Shown here: one piece after another, positions 21,630 through 31,786 of the stretch
How positions within the stretch are numbered: the first letter of the stretch is position 1
How the letters are laid out: every line of letters starts with the position of its first letter
NCBI RefSeq assembly: GCF_003149675.1
Contig: NZ_LWMS01000046.1
Span: 1-62,303 of the forward strand
Origin: Methanosphaera cuniculi
GTDB lineage: Archaea > Methanobacteriota > Methanobacteria > Methanobacteriales > Methanobacteriaceae
Direction of reading: 5' to 3'
DNA: 62,303 nucleotides
Made by a program: the position numbers and the translations under genes
Notes under the pieces: generated by a model
Database searches by the model: none
Seen by the model: the letters and a program-made list of their open reading frames with translations, nothing else
What the model was told of the DNA's origin: nothing

Positions 21630-21849
21630 ATTATCACCTCTAGTTGTAATAAAAATATAAATTTCTGTTCTTCGTTTCGTAATTACTAGTTTTTCTTTAT
21701 TTTAATATTTAATATTTTTCCAAATAGTTTTATATAGTATGAATTATTTTTTATTAAAAAATATAACTTGAATATTATTAAATTAATAAATTTATGAAAA
21801 TTAATAAAATATTTTTTATTTTAAAAAAAAGTATAAAAAAATGAAATTA

Positions 21850-21858
21850 GGGAAGGTG
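21850..21858 (-). terminator. C-rich 3'-end patch after the CaCA gene
   Basis: The complement of GGGAAGGTG lies 20-30 bases past the stop. In the sense strand it is followed by T runs near 21835-21840 and 21821-21828. Confidence 0.5.
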
Positions 21859-21877
21859 ATGAATAATTTTTTTTTTC

Positions 21878-22813
21878 TTAGTTTCGTATGATAATATATG
21901 CCATGTATATTATGAATAATATAAGTAGTATTATACCATCTTTTTTGTTAAAGTCACTTTTATCATATGCAAGAACATATGTTATAATTACACATACAAG
22001 CATTATAATAACATCTATAATCATAACAGGTGTAACAGCTATTGGTGTTATAAATGTTGTAAGTCCAATAATCATAAATATGTTAAATATACAACTTCCA
22101 AGGACATTACCAAGTGCAAGATCTGTATTTTTATGATATGCTGCAGTTATACTTGTAATAAGTTCTGGAAGTGATGTTCCAATTGATACTATTGTAAGAC
22201 CAACAAGAGTTTCAGACATTCCAAGACTTAGTGCAATTTCCTTAGCTGATGCAACAACAACATCACTACCATAAAGAATAAATACAAGACCAAGAACAAT
22301 ATAAAGAATTATTCTCATATTAGATAAGTGAACATGTCCTACTGGCATATCTTTATTTTTATGTTTTATTTTATAGATAATAGCTCCAACATAAGCACAG
22401 ATTATTAATATAAATATAAATCCTTCAAGTGAACTTATAACACGTCCAGATAGGATAAATATTAGAAATAGTACACTTCCAATTACTAAAAATAGATAAT
22501 CTTGTTTTAGTATTGAATAATCAAGCTTTATTTTACATATTACAGATGTAGCTCCAATAACTGCAAGAAGGTTAAATATGTTACTTCCTACAACATTACT
22601 TATTGCTATTGCATTACTATGTTCAAGTGCTGATGTTATTGATACTGCAGTTTCAGGGGCACTTGTTCCAAATGCTACAATTGTAAGACCTATAATCATT
22701 GCAGGTACTTTAAGTTTTGTTGCAAGATCACTTGCTCCTTCAACAAAAAGATCAGCACCTTTCACAAGAAGAAAAAATCCTACAAGGAGCATTATAATTG
22801 TTACTATATTCAT
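21878..22813 (-). CDS. CaCA family calcium/sodium antiporter
   Basis: A 311-aa membrane protein of the Ca2+/cation antiporter superfamily (YrbG-like). It has about ten transmembrane helices in two homologous halves. Both alpha-repeats with their acidic ion-binding residues are present: VAFGTSAPETAVS (about residue 47-59) and VSIGTSLPELITS (about 205-217). GADLFVEGASDLA and VGSNIFNLLAVIG are typical. It exchanges Na+ or H+ for Ca2+ across the cytoplasmic membrane; the exact ions cannot be read from sequence. It is a single gene, with GGGAAGGTG on the complement just after the stop. Confidence 0.9.
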   Translation of the reverse strand: MNIVTIIMLLVGFFLLVKGADLFVEGASDLATKLKVPAMIIGLTIVAFGTSAPETAVSITSALEHSNAIAISNVVGSNIFNLLAVIGATSVICKIKLDYSILKQDYLFLVIGSVLFLIFILSGRVISSLEGFIFILIICAYVGAIIYKIKHKNKDMPVGHVHLSNMRIILYIVLGLVFILYGSDVVVASAKEIALSLGMSETLVGLTIVSIGTSLPELITSITAAYHKNTDLALGNVLGSCIFNIFMIIGLTTFITPIAVTPVMIIDVIIMLVCVIITYVLAYDKSDFNKKDGIILLILFIIYMAYIIIRN

Positions 22814-22887
22814 ATTTGATCAATAAAAATTATTTTTTTTTAATAAAAAAAAAGGAGAGGAGAAAGAAGAAAAAAATATAATATCTT

Positions 22888-24114
22888 TTATTCTTCTTCT
22901 AGTTTTTCAAGTTCATTTTTAAGTATAGGTAAAAATGATCCTATATCTGTTACAACACTTATAACCTGTGCACTTCCACGATCTGAAAGTTTGGTTACTG
23001 ATGCATTACTTATATCTACACATACACTTTTTACACGTGCTGGTATAAGGTTTCCTGTTGCTACACTGTGAAGTAGTGTTGCAATCATTATTACCATGTC
23101 AACATCTTGTACTTCTTCACGCATTCTTTGTTGTGCAACTTGTGAATCTGTTATTACATCAGGTAAAGGTCCATCATCACGAATACTACCAGCTAGTACA
23201 TATGGTGCATCATTTTTAATACATTCATACATTACACCACTTGTTAGTATTCCTTGATCTACTGCTTCTTTAATACTTCCAGCTTTATTTATAGTGTTAA
23301 TTGCAGATATATGATTTTTATGTCCATGTGCTACTAGTTCTCCTGATTCTATATCTACACCTAGTGATGTTCCATATAATGCATTTTCAATATCGTGTGT
23401 TGCTAGAGCATTTCCTGCAAAGATTTTATCTACATATCCTTCACGTATTAAACTTGCTAGTACTTTTGAACATCCTGTGTGTATTACTGCAGGTCCTCCT
23501 ACTACTACAATTTTTCCACCTTTATCTTTTATTTCCTTCATTTCTTTTGCTATTTTATGGATAATTGTTTGTGTTGGTTTTTCTGCTGATGCTTCACTGT
23601 TCATAAATTCAAATTCAGCTTTTCCACGTGATCTTTCTAGTGGTTCAACTTTAACACCTGCACGTCCTACAACAACTTTTTCACCTTTTTTAACTACATT
23701 TAATGGTTTACATTCTGCTTTCATGTTATCTGTATCTACTACAATAACACAGTCCATTTCTATGTTTTCTATTGGTAGCCATGTGTCGTTGTATTTAACT
23801 TTAGTGTTGTAGTTAGTTGTTGAGTAGAAGTTATCTGGTACTGTTTTATCTTTAGCTGATTCTATTAGTTGTACTTCTTTATCTTCTAGTATTTCAGCTC
23901 CATAGTCTGTTACTTCATCAAGTATTCTGTTAAATACTTTTTCATCATCTGATGTAACTTCTATTATTGCACTGCTTTTATCTGTTTTTAGTTTTCCCAC
24001 ATTTAATTCTTCTATTTTAAAATCTCCACCTTGTTCCATTATTGTATCGAGTGTTTTAGGTAGAGTAAGTGAATCAATTATATGTCCTGTGAGAATTAAT
24101 TTTTCTTTAAACAT
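22888..24114 (-). CDS. TIGR00300 / LOR-SDH family protein (archaeal ornithine cyclodeaminase candidate)
   Basis: A 408-aa protein starting [22 protein letters not shown], the signature start of the LOR/SDH bifunctional enzyme conserved region. The N-terminal ~90 residues form a ferredoxin-like domain; the rest is a Rossmann-type domain with [16 protein letters not shown] and [20 protein letters not shown] methanogen member (MMP1218) has been described as an ornithine cyclodeaminase that makes proline from ornithine, and cyanobacterial AgrE has a related domain. Proline synthesis is therefore the best guess, not proven here. The gene is on the same strand as the antiporter and gap genes but separated by T-rich spacers. 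Confidence 0.75.
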   Translation of the reverse strand: MFKEKLILTGHIIDSLTLPKTLDTIMEQGGDFKIEELNVGKLKTDKSSAIIEVTSDDEKVFNRILDEVTDYGAEILEDKEVQLIESAKDKTVPDNFYSTTNYNTKVKYNDTWLPIENIEMDCVIVVDTDNMKAECKPLNVVKKGEKVVVGRAGVKVEPLERSRGKAEFEFMNSEASAEKPTQTIIHKIAKEMKEIKDKGGKIVVVGGPAVIHTGCSKVLASLIREGYVDKIFAGNALATHDIENALYGTSLGVDIESGELVAHGHKNHISAINTINKAGSIKEAVDQGILTSGVMYECIKNDAPYVLAGSIRDDGPLPDVITDSQVAQQRMREEVQDVDMVIMIATLLHSVATGNLIPARVKSVCVDISNASVTKLSDRGSAQVISVVTDIGSFLPILKNELEKLEEE

Positions 24115-24337
24115 TTAATATCCTCTATGTAAATTCATTCTTTTTTTAGTTAAAAATTTTGTTATTTTATTTAATTTACTCTCTTATATTATAAGTTTTA
24201 TACAATTTGTATTATTTAACTATTATTATAATCCATATTTTTAAATTAAAAAAATTTTATAACAGATTATATTTTTTTTTATATAAAATATAAGATTTCA
24301 ATATGTGTAAAAAAAAGATCCTTAGTGTATGAAAAAA

Positions 24338-24355
24338 GGGGGGATTGGATGGGGG
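24338..24355 (-). terminator. C-rich 3'-end patch after gap
   Basis: In the sense (minus) strand C5 (24351-24355), a short spacer and C6 (24338-24343) are followed at once by T6 (24332-24337). This sits 23-46 bases after the gap stop codon. Confidence 0.6.
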
Positions 24356-24377
24356 AAGATTTTTTCATGGTTTTTTA

Positions 24378-25397
24378 TTATAATATTCCCATTGCTTTAT
24401 TTGTTTTTAATATTGATTTTTCAGCATCATCTTCAAGTTCAAGCATTGCACGTATTGCATCAACGTTTTCTGGTACAACGTCTGATTCTTGGTGTACTGC
24501 TTGCATGTAGAATAATTCTCCATTTTCAACATTTACTGATTCTTCCCATACTGGAATTTCATACATGTCTCCACGTGAACGTCCAAGGTCTTTTGCATAT
24601 TCCATAATTTGTGCGGTTGATCCTAGATTTAATGATTTTTTAACAGGAAGTACACGGTATGCTTTTTGGAATGCATCAAGTACATCATCTGTTGTTATTG
24701 AATCATCTTCTAATTCTACCATTATGTTATGTGTGTGCATTAGTGTTGTTGGAACAATAAGTGCCATTGTCATAACATTAATGTCATCTATAATTGTTTG
24801 TACATCAGGTCCATGGTGTGATGGAACTTCTGTTGTTGGCACTATAGCATTAATAGGTCCACGTTTTACATCATTAGGATCTGCTCCACGTCTTACCATT
24901 ACTGCTCTAACATTTTTTATACCAGCAATATCTTTTATAGGTTTAAGTGTACGACAAAGACCTGTTGTGTTACATGATACAACACGAACATAATCTTTTC
25001 CAATGTTACTAGCATAATTTGCTTCTGCATTAAATGATGAACCTATAGCATCATGATCTTCTCCACCTTCAAAGATAGCTTTAAGACCTATTTTTTCATA
25101 TATGTCTGTTTTATTAGCTGCACCTACACCTCCGGGTGTACAGTCAACAACTAAGTCTAGTTTTTCAAATAATTCATCAGCTGTTCCTGCAACTTCTATT
25201 CCTGCTTCTTCAAATTCAGCTTCACGTTCAGGAACACTTATGTATAAATCATACCCTTTTTCAACAGCACTTTTAGCTTCATAGTCGGGTGATCTTTTAG
25301 TTACACCAACAATTTTCATATCATCTTGAGCAGATACAGCATCTGCTACTCTTTTACCAATAGTTCCGTATCCATTAATTCCGATGTTTTTTACCAT
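24378..25397 (-). CDS. gap: Glyceraldehyde-3-phosphate dehydrogenase, archaeal type
   Basis: A 339-aa phosphorylating GAPDH of the archaeal class, acting in gluconeogenesis. The N-terminal Rossmann fold begins [18 protein letters not shown]. The active-site cysteine lies in [11 protein letters not shown] (about residue 141), and the family segments [15 protein letters not shown]-like (SHHGPDVQT) and VPTTLMHTH are present. The length is normal. A possible dual NAD/NADP use is known for the family. The gene is transcribed alone; the minus strand after the stop has the strongest C-rich/oligo-T signature of the window. Confidence 0.96.
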   Translation of the reverse strand: MVKNIGINGYGTIGKRVADAVSAQDDMKIVGVTKRSPDYEAKSAVEKGYDLYISVPEREAEFEEAGIEVAGTADELFEKLDLVVDCTPGGVGAANKTDIYEKIGLKAIFEGGEDHDAIGSSFNAEANYASNIGKDYVRVVSCNTTGLCRTLKPIKDIAGIKNVRAVMVRRGADPNDVKRGPINAIVPTTEVPSHHGPDVQTIIDDINVMTMALIVPTTLMHTHNIMVELEDDSITTDDVLDAFQKAYRVLPVKKSLNLGSTAQIMEYAKDLGRSRGDMYEIPVWEESVNVENGELFYMQAVHQESDVVPENVDAIRAMLELEDDAEKSILKTNKAMGIL

Positions 25398-25588
25398 ATT
25401 AATACGTCCAATTAGAAAATTAAAAGAAAATTTATAAAATTTAATTTTTCTTCTAAAATTATTTTATAATAATATATAAGATAATAATAGGTAATAAATA
25501 TTATTAAAAAATATGACAATTAATTATAAATTAATATCCATATAAAAATTAAAAAAATAAGATAGGTGGGGAAATTATTTTTTTTTAT

Positions 25589-26707
25589 CTAGAAATACTC
25601 CTTATGAGAATCCATATGGTACTGGCTATGGTTCTTAATAGATTCTTCATCTTTCATCTTCTCACGAACATAACGACCAAGAACACAACCAATAACAGCA
25701 AAAATAATGCTGGTAATTAATAAATAAAATAAAATATCTATATAATACTGGTATGTGTAATTAAATATGATGTTGCCCATAATGAAAGTTATAATGGTTG
25801 ATATAATACCTATTATAAGTCCGAATATAATTGAGTTTTCTAATGTATTTCTTTTCATATAACTTAAAATAATACAAATGATGAAAATGTATGAAACAGT
25901 AGTTAATGCTTTTTCTCCAATAATAGCTGTAAATATGATTATTAGAAGACTAATTTGTAAATACTTACCTTCTGTAATATTATTGCTGATATTACTTACA
26001 TCATTAACTTCTTTTTTAAGATAATATCCAATTATTCCTCCAATAAAACCTACTAAAGTAAATGATACTATCATAAATAATGTATTAGCAAAATAATAAT
26101 AGTAACCAATTAAATTTAAACAATATCCTAAATATACTAAAAATAAACAAATAATAGAGCCTGTAATAGAAGTTAAAGTTGCAGAAAGAATTGCTTCACT
26201 TTTAGTATTGTGTTTAATATAACCAATAAATATGGTTATAATTAAAATAAATGGAAATATATTAGATTTATAACCAGATAAAATGTAAATAAATGATATT
26301 GTTAATATTCCAAGAATTTCACTTTTATTTTTTAAATTAACTTTATCACAATTATTGATATAATTTGCATAATACCCAATTAAACCTCCAATACCAGATA
26401 CTATTATCAAACATATAATAATCATCATATAATTCATAAAATAATAATTACTAATTATAATCATTAATATACCAAGTATGTAGTAAGGAAGTGATATTAT
26501 AATTCCTGAAATTATTGAGTTTTCTATTGAATCACTATTTATGAATCCTACAATAATACTTATTAAAATTAAAAGTCCTATACTACCAAAATTTTCATCT
26601 GTTAGGAAATAATTTCCATTGAAACAGCATAGTATAATAAAAAGAATTATTGTTATCAAGATTCCAACAAGAGTGCTTTTTCTTTTTATTAAATTTTCTA
26701 AATCCAT
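25589..26707 (-). CDS. Membrane protein with three copies of a ~120-aa unit (A)
   Basis: Unrecognised 372-aa polytopic membrane protein, strongly Ile/Leu/Tyr-rich, with about twelve hydrophobic segments. It is three tandem copies of one ~120-residue unit. Each begins with a hydrophobic hairpin, has a motif like GYIKxNTxSEAI or GFINSDSIENSIISG in the middle, and ends with a glycine-rich helix and a charged tail: GIGGLIGYYANYINN (about 112), GFIGGIIGYYLKKE (about 235) and AVIGCVLGRYVREK (about 345). The unit matches single-unit proteins encoded just upstream. The first codons are MDLENLIKRKS. The role is unknown; the fold suggests channel- or scaffold-like packing, but nothing shows a substrate. 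Confidence 0.8.
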   Translation of the reverse strand: MDLENLIKRKSTLVGILITIILFIILCCFNGNYFLTDENFGSIGLLILISIIVGFINSDSIENSIISGIIISLPYYILGILMIIISNYYFMNYMMIIICLIIVSGIGGLIGYYANYINNCDKVNLKNKSEILGILTISFIYILSGYKSNIFPFILIITIFIGYIKHNTKSEAILSATLTSITGSIICLFLVYLGYCLNLIGYYYYFANTLFMIVSFTLVGFIGGIIGYYLKKEVNDVSNISNNITEGKYLQISLLIIIFTAIIGEKALTTVSYIFIICIILSYMKRNTLENSIIFGLIIGIISTIITFIMGNIIFNYTYQYYIDILFYLLITSIIFAVIGCVLGRYVREKMKDEESIKNHSQYHMDSHKEYF

Positions 26708-26848
26708 TTTTCTTCTATCTACTCCTGAAAAGTAATGTTGTTTTTTCTTTTTATATGGTTTATTTATGTTTGTTTTTAGTTTATCTATTTTCAGGTAGTT
26801 TGTTTATATTAATTTTATTTTTTAAAAAAAAGTAATAAAAAAGGGATA

Positions 26849-27988
26849 TTATGAGGTGATTATTGTTATTTTTTCTTGTGTTTCATGTTTTAGGTAGTAT
26901 CCTATTATTCCTCCACAAATTCCTATTATTGTTGATATTATTATATGATTGATTAAATTATATATTTGGGATGTCGTGATAGGATCAATTATTGAAATTA
27001 ACCATGCTCCTAGTAGTAATGGTATTAAAGTAGAGATAGATCCTGTTATTGCTGATGTTATTATTGATCTTTGTAGTGATTTTGACATCATATATCCTAC
27101 ATATATACATGCAAAAAGTGTGTATAGTGAAATTATTAAATCATTTGTACATATTATTCCCATCATGATAAATAGCATTGCAATAAGTATTGGTGTAATT
27201 TTAATGTCTTGTTTTTGTGTTTGTTGTCTGATTTTAAATCCTATTACACTACCTATTAGTGAAAAAATTATGATTAATATGGTATCTTTAGTTAATGCTT
27301 CAAATATATTATCTCCAAATATGATGAGAACTATTCCTGATCCTATAATATATCCAATAATTCCTACAGCTAGTGTTTTTGTTAGTCTGTTAACTTTTTG
27401 CATTTTTTTGGTATGTTTATTAAGTTCTACATCTGGATTTTGTACATGTTTTATGTTTAATATTTGTGTTTTTCTTACATATCCTACTAGTATTGTTGTT
27501 ATGAAGATAAATAGTGGAATGCTTAGTATTTTATCTGTTAGTATGTTATATATTGCAGCTATTATGAATGTGATTATTATCATTAAAATTCCAAGTACTA
27601 AGTAGAGTTTTCCTTGATAGTTAAGGTCTTTGTTAAATTTCTTTATTTCTTGATTCATGTAATATCCTATAATTGCACCAAGTATACCTAAAATTATACT
27701 TATTATTAGTGTGATGATAAAATATTTTAGTGGATATGATGTGTTTAATATTGTAAATATTATATATTCTATAATTGTTCCTATTATTAGTCCAACTGGT
27801 GCTATTATTGCACATTTTTTTATTGAATTTTCAAGATTATAATTCATAAATATTGTTAGAAATATTGTTATGAAAAATATTGAAGTTATTGTTGTTACAA
27901 GGTAAAGATATGGAATAAGAAAGACTATTATTATCGTAAAAATTCCAATAAGACTAATTTTATCGTATGTAAGTGTCTTTAAGTTCAT
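26849..27988 (-). CDS. Membrane protein with three copies of a ~120-aa unit (B)
   Basis: A 379-aa relative of the downstream membrane protein, again with three repeat units of four hydrophobic segments. The unit ends read ILGAIIGYYMNQEIKK (about 110), SLIGSVIGFKIRQQTQK (about 245) and GICGGIIGYYLKHETQ (about 365). Each unit also has a charged middle motif (NYNLENSIKK, GYVRKTQ, GYMMSKSLQRSIITS). It has no signal peptide beyond the first helix. It shares its strand with three related genes (25589-28957), probably one family expanded in place. Function is unknown. Confidence 0.8.
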   Translation of the reverse strand: MNLKTLTYDKISLIGIFTIIIVFLIPYLYLVTTITSIFFITIFLTIFMNYNLENSIKKCAIIAPVGLIIGTIIEYIIFTILNTSYPLKYFIITLIISIILGILGAIIGYYMNQEIKKFNKDLNYQGKLYLVLGILMIIITFIIAAIYNILTDKILSIPLFIFITTILVGYVRKTQILNIKHVQNPDVELNKHTKKMQKVNRLTKTLAVGIIGYIIGSGIVLIIFGDNIFEALTKDTILIIIFSLIGSVIGFKIRQQTQKQDIKITPILIAMLFIMMGIICTNDLIISLYTLFACIYVGYMMSKSLQRSIITSAITGSISTLIPLLLGAWLISIIDPITTSQIYNLINHIIISTIIGICGGIIGYYLKHETQEKITIITS

Positions 27989-28176
27989 TTTTATTAAATT
28001 CCTAATTTCTTTTTATATATTATTATATATCTGGTATTTAAAGAGTTAATAATTTATTAAAGTTGTTTAATAAAAATTTGATAAAAAGAGTTAAATATGT
28101 TTAATAATATTATTTTTTAATATAATAAAAAAAGTTTATGAAAAGAATTAAGAGATTAAAATGTATAATTCTCTTT

Positions 28177-28566
28177 TTATTCTCTTATTTGGTTGTTATT
28201 GTTTTTAATTACTTCATCTTTTATGAAGTATCCTATTGCTCCACCAATGATTCCTACAATTATACTTAGTATTAAGTTTATTGATGATACACTAGTAAAC
28301 ATATACATTGCATATGTTGCACCATATGATACATATACAAGTCCTACACTGATAAGTAGGTTGATAATTCCGCCTATGAATGATACAAGTAGTCCTGCTA
28401 CAATAGTATCTGTTAATGAGATACTTTTAATGTATCCTACTGCTATACATGTTAGGAATATGAATGGTAGTACACTTGATGATGCTCCACCTATTAGATA
28501 GAATATTACTATTGATAATATTCCTAGTGGTACACATTTTCCACTTACTATTTCATTAAAATCCAT
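28177..28566 (-). CDS. Single-unit membrane protein of the same repeat family (C)
   Basis: A 129-aa protein from the ATG at 28566 (MDFNEIVSG). The GGGAGGTAAC ribosome-binding sequence upstream fixes this start; the frame is open to 28662 but that extension overlaps the previous gene and lacks such a site. It has one copy of the ~120-aa unit: four hydrophobic segments, middle motif GYIKSISLTDTIVAG and tail GIIGGAIGYFIKDE. It lies 37 bases after gene D, probably in one operon. Function is unknown. Confidence 0.75.
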   Translation of the reverse strand: MDFNEIVSGKCVPLGILSIVIFYLIGGASSSVLPFIFLTCIAVGYIKSISLTDTIVAGLLVSFIGGIINLLISVGLVYVSYGATYAMYMFTSVSSINLILSIIVGIIGGAIGYFIKDEVIKNNNNQIRE

Positions 28567-28603
28567 TGTTAGGTTACCTCCCTTTGAATTTCTTTTATTG
28601 TTA

Positions 28604-28957
28604 TTATTTATCTTCATCAACTGTATTAATATTATAGCCAATGAGTCCACCAAGAAGACCAAATATTATATACATTGGTATGTTAAGTAGGGCATATGAA
28701 ACATATGCTATAGCCTGAAATGGATTAAGACCATAATATGCATATACTAAATTAATTACTCCAACAATAATTGCACCAATAATAAATGATATGAGGATAT
28801 TTATTATAATTTTCTTATTTGACTCTGGATTCATTAATGTTGTAATTATTCCAGCTACTACTAAAAGAGGATATTGATATGATCCACTTGTTATACCAAG
28901 AATTACTACAATAAGAATACTAAGTGGTATAACCTTTGATTTATCATGTAAATTCAC
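28604..28957 (-). CDS. Single-unit membrane protein of the same repeat family (D)
   Basis: A 117-aa membrane protein, first of the four-gene family cluster in transcription order. It starts at a GTG (28957) ten bases after GGAGG. Four hydrophobic segments end in GLLGGLIGYNINTVDEDK, the glycine-rich tail of the family. The middle motif is less conserved (TTLMNPESNKKIII). It could pair with gene C as a heteromer. That is inference from adjacency and equal length only. Confidence 0.7.
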   Translation of the reverse strand: MNLHDKSKVIPLSILIVVILGITSGSYQYPLLVVAGIITTLMNPESNKKIIINILISFIIGAIIVGVINLVYAYYGLNPFQAIAYVSYALLNIPMYIIFGLLGGLIGYNINTVDEDK

Positions 28958-29045
28958 TTAAAGTTAGCCTCCTCTTAATATTTTTTTACTATTACTATAT
29001 ATCTTTAAAATTATATATTTAAGATTTTTCTTAAACCCTTAAAAA

Positions 29046-30218
29046 TTAGATAAACATTTTCTGAAGCAAACCATTTTTATACATCTTCATTAATTCCACC
29101 TGTTTTGATGTTAATTTAATTTTTTTATCAATACTACTTAGAAAATCACCGATTTTTTGTTGTATTTTATATGGGGGAACTTTTATTGATATATTTTCTA
29201 TTTCCTTTTTATTTATTTCAATAAATGTAGAACCTACTGATTTTCGAATTAACTCATTTTGAATACTATCAAGTAAATAATAAATAAAATTAATATCAAC
29301 ATTATCTTTAAGAATTAATGAATGACAACCTTGATTTGTGGTAGATTCTTCTGTTGTTATACTTTTTCTTCCTATTGTTGCTCTTGTTGTTAGAATAATA
29401 GAATTTTTTGGAATTAATTTAACAGAACTTTTTTCTACACCTAATTTTGTAATCTTTCTTTTACTTTCATATAAGTACTTTGATTCTCCAACTTCAGAGG
29501 GAGTAAACCAATTAATATTACCATTCCAAAATAGTAAATTTTTTGTCTGAGGAGTACTACCACCAATAATTTGCTTAGTTAGATCAGAAAAATTCATTAA
29601 AGGAAAATCATTATTATTTTTCAAAAAATCATCAAAAATTTTATGAATAAAACACTTTTTCAGATTTATTATTTCGGATTTTTTCTGTTCCATTAAGGCT
29701 ATTTTAGTATCTATTTCTGATAAGAAATATGCTATTTTAATTTTTGAATTAATTGATGGAATTTTCACTGGAATAGAACTTAATGAATTTTTATTCAATG
29801 TAATTCCTTTTGCTGCCTGTACTCCATATTTTTCTATATTTATTGAACTTAAATAATAATACATAAATTCAGTAGATATATTTTTATTTTTCCATGTGAA
29901 ATTGCATATTGCCTCATTTGTATACATATCTTTAGTTAATATACCTAACTTTCCTATAGTTAATTTGAAACTCATAATAAGAGTTCCTTTTTTAACTATT
30001 TCTTTTTTCATTGTACCAGTGTCTGTTATTGTTTTTGTTGTATTTTTAATATATTTAGAGTTCATATCTGCAACTGATAACCAGGGAAATTCACCATTCC
30101 AATATTTGGGATTAGTTGTTGAAGGTGTAAATCCAGTTTTAATAATAGCAATATCTGATAATTTTTTTTTATCTAATTTTTTATCCTTAAAATATAATTT
30201 TGGATGTTTAAAGAACAA
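29046..30218 (-). CDS. hsdS: Type I restriction-modification specificity subunit HsdS (first copy)
   Basis: A 390-aa DNA-recognition subunit of a type I R-M system. It has the two target-recognition domains (TRDs) with their coiled-coil spacers. TRD1 spans about 20-165 (KLSDIAIIKTGFTPST, YWNGEFPWLSVADM), spacer 165-195 (IAYFLSEIDTKIALMEQKKSEI), TRD2 about 205-355 (GGSTPQTKNLLFWNG), and the C-terminal coil ends LLQKMFI. TRD1 is strongly similar to TRD2 of the divergent copy at 30426-31668. The only start in frame is a TTG at 30218. Upstream, a GTG frame (MISQIEKK) would join if one A were removed from an A8 tract, so the 5' end is uncertain. No hsdM or hsdR is in the window. Confidence 0.85.
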   Translation of the reverse strand: MFFKHPKLYFKDKKLDKKKLSDIAIIKTGFTPSTTNPKYWNGEFPWLSVADMNSKYIKNTTKTITDTGTMKKEIVKKGTLIMSFKLTIGKLGILTKDMYTNEAICNFTWKNKNISTEFMYYYLSSINIEKYGVQAAKGITLNKNSLSSIPVKIPSINSKIKIAYFLSEIDTKIALMEQKKSEIINLKKCFIHKIFDDFLKNNNDFPLMNFSDLTKQIIGGSTPQTKNLLFWNGNINWFTPSEVGESKYLYESKRKITKLGVEKSSVKLIPKNSIILTTRATIGRKSITTEESTTNQGCHSLILKDNVDINFIYYLLDSIQNELIRKSVGSTFIEINKKEIENISIKVPPYKIQQKIGDFLSSIDKKIKLTSKQVELMKMYKNGLLQKMFI

Positions 30219-31409
30219 TATGATAAGTCTTTTAAAATACGTTTTTTTTCTCTATTTGAGAAATCACAATTATTTATATTTCTTAATTTCGTATTTAAAA
30301 TATTATTTTTCTTCTTAAAAAAACATATGCAAAAAAAATATCAATAAATTAATATAATTTAAAATATTTTATTAATTTAGAAACCTATATATTTATATTA
30401 GAAAAATAAGATGGGACTTTTAAAAATGAAAAAATTTTCTTCTGAAAAACAAAAAAATAAAAATATTCTCCAAACATCCGAAACCCCAATCAAATATTTC
30501 TTCTACTTTTAAAGAAGGACAAAAATATTCTTTAAAAGAACTTGTAAATAAAATAAAAGTAGGATTTGTTGGATCATGTAACAAATATTATTGTGATTCA
30601 AAAAATAGGATTCCAATGATTAGAACAACCAATTTAACAAATAGTGGTGTTAATTTAGAAAATATTAAGTATGTAACTGAAGATTTTTTTAATAAAAATC
30701 CAAAATCTCAATTGCATAAAGGTGATATATTAATTGCAAGACATGGAAATAATGGATTAGCATCAATTTGGACACATAATTTTAAGGCTCAATGTTTAAA
30801 TGTTGTTATAATAGAACCTAATGAAGAAATAATGAATAATTATTACTTATACTACATGTTTAACAGTGCTATGGTTCAAAGACAAATAAAAGCTAAAGTA
30901 GGTGGTTCAGTTCAAGGAGTAGTTAATACAAAAGATATTTCAGAAATATTGATACCATATTATAAGTTAGACCATCAAAAAAAAGTATCAAACATTCTAT
31001 TGACTATGGATACTAAAATTACCTTAATGGAACAAAAACAAGGAAAATTAGTTAAATTTAAATCATATTTACTAAATAAAATATTTAAAAGTAATTTATC
31101 TGATGATTGGATGGTTAAAAAGCTTTCTGATATTGCTATTATTGGTAAAGGTTTTACTCCTTCAACTCATAATCCTGATTTTTGGAATGGTGAGTATTCA
31201 TGGTTATCTATAGCTGATATGTCAGAAAATGATAAATCTAAATATATTATAGATTCAAAAAAGACAATAACCAAAGAAGGTACTAAAAATAAAGATATTA
31301 TTAAGAAAGGAACTCTTATTATGAGTTTTAAGTTATCTGTTGGAAAACTTAGTATATTAAAAAAAGATATGTATACTAATGAGGCAATATGTAATTTCAC
31401 ATGGAAAAA
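29886..31409. repeat. Inverted repeat formed by the shared hsdS TRD
   Basis: About 47 bases at 29886-29933 (minus sense) match 31363-31409 (plus sense) with two differences, at the codons for YTNEAICNFTWK. Similar but less identical DNA extends over about 300 bases on each side. The copies point away from each other, so homologous or site-specific exchange between them would invert the DNA in between, including the shared promoter region 30219-30425. Confidence 0.65.
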
Positions 31410-31668
31410 TGAGGATATATCAACAGAGTACATGTACTATTATTTAAGTTCAATTAATATAATGAAATATGGTGCTCAGGCTGTTAAAGGAGTAACATTG
31501 AATAATGATTCATTAAATTCAATTCCTGTAAAGTTACCATCATTTAAAGTTCAAGAAAAGATTGCATCATTCTTATCATATGTAGATAAAAAAATAGAAT
31601 TATTAAACAATCAAATAGATCTTATGAAGACTTATAAGAGGGGTTTACTCCAGAAGATGTTTATTTAA
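30426..31668 (+). CDS. hsdS: HsdS specificity subunit (second copy), frameshifted near the start
   Basis: Divergent partner of the hsdS at 29046. The clean frame from ATG 30616 gives 350 aa, but it stays open upstream and TRD1 clearly begins earlier (SLKELVNKIKVGF). A plausible start (ATG 30426, MKKFSSEKQKNKN) is in another frame, joined by dropping one base near 30445-30475. TRD1 (RTTNLTNSGVNL) is unlike either TRD of the first copy. TRD2 (KLSDIAIIGKGFTPST, FWNGEYSWLSIADM, NEAICNFTWKNEDISTEYMYYYLSSIN) closely matches TRD1 of the first copy. The C-terminal coil ends LLQKMFI in both. The mirrored layout suggests a recombinational specificity-switching pair. Confidence 0.8.
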
Positions 31669-31786
31669 TATCTTTACTAATTTTTTTTATAAAAAATAGG
31701 ATAATATTGATTAGAAGTAAGCATGTAAGTTTTTTCTTTTTTTCTCAAGTTTTTTATGCTGTGTTTAGTGTATTGTATTGTGTAGT

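Noticed and set aside
24338-24355. G-quadruplex from two G runs after gap
   Set aside because: Only two G runs occur; four are needed. The runs fit the recurring 3'-end patch instead.
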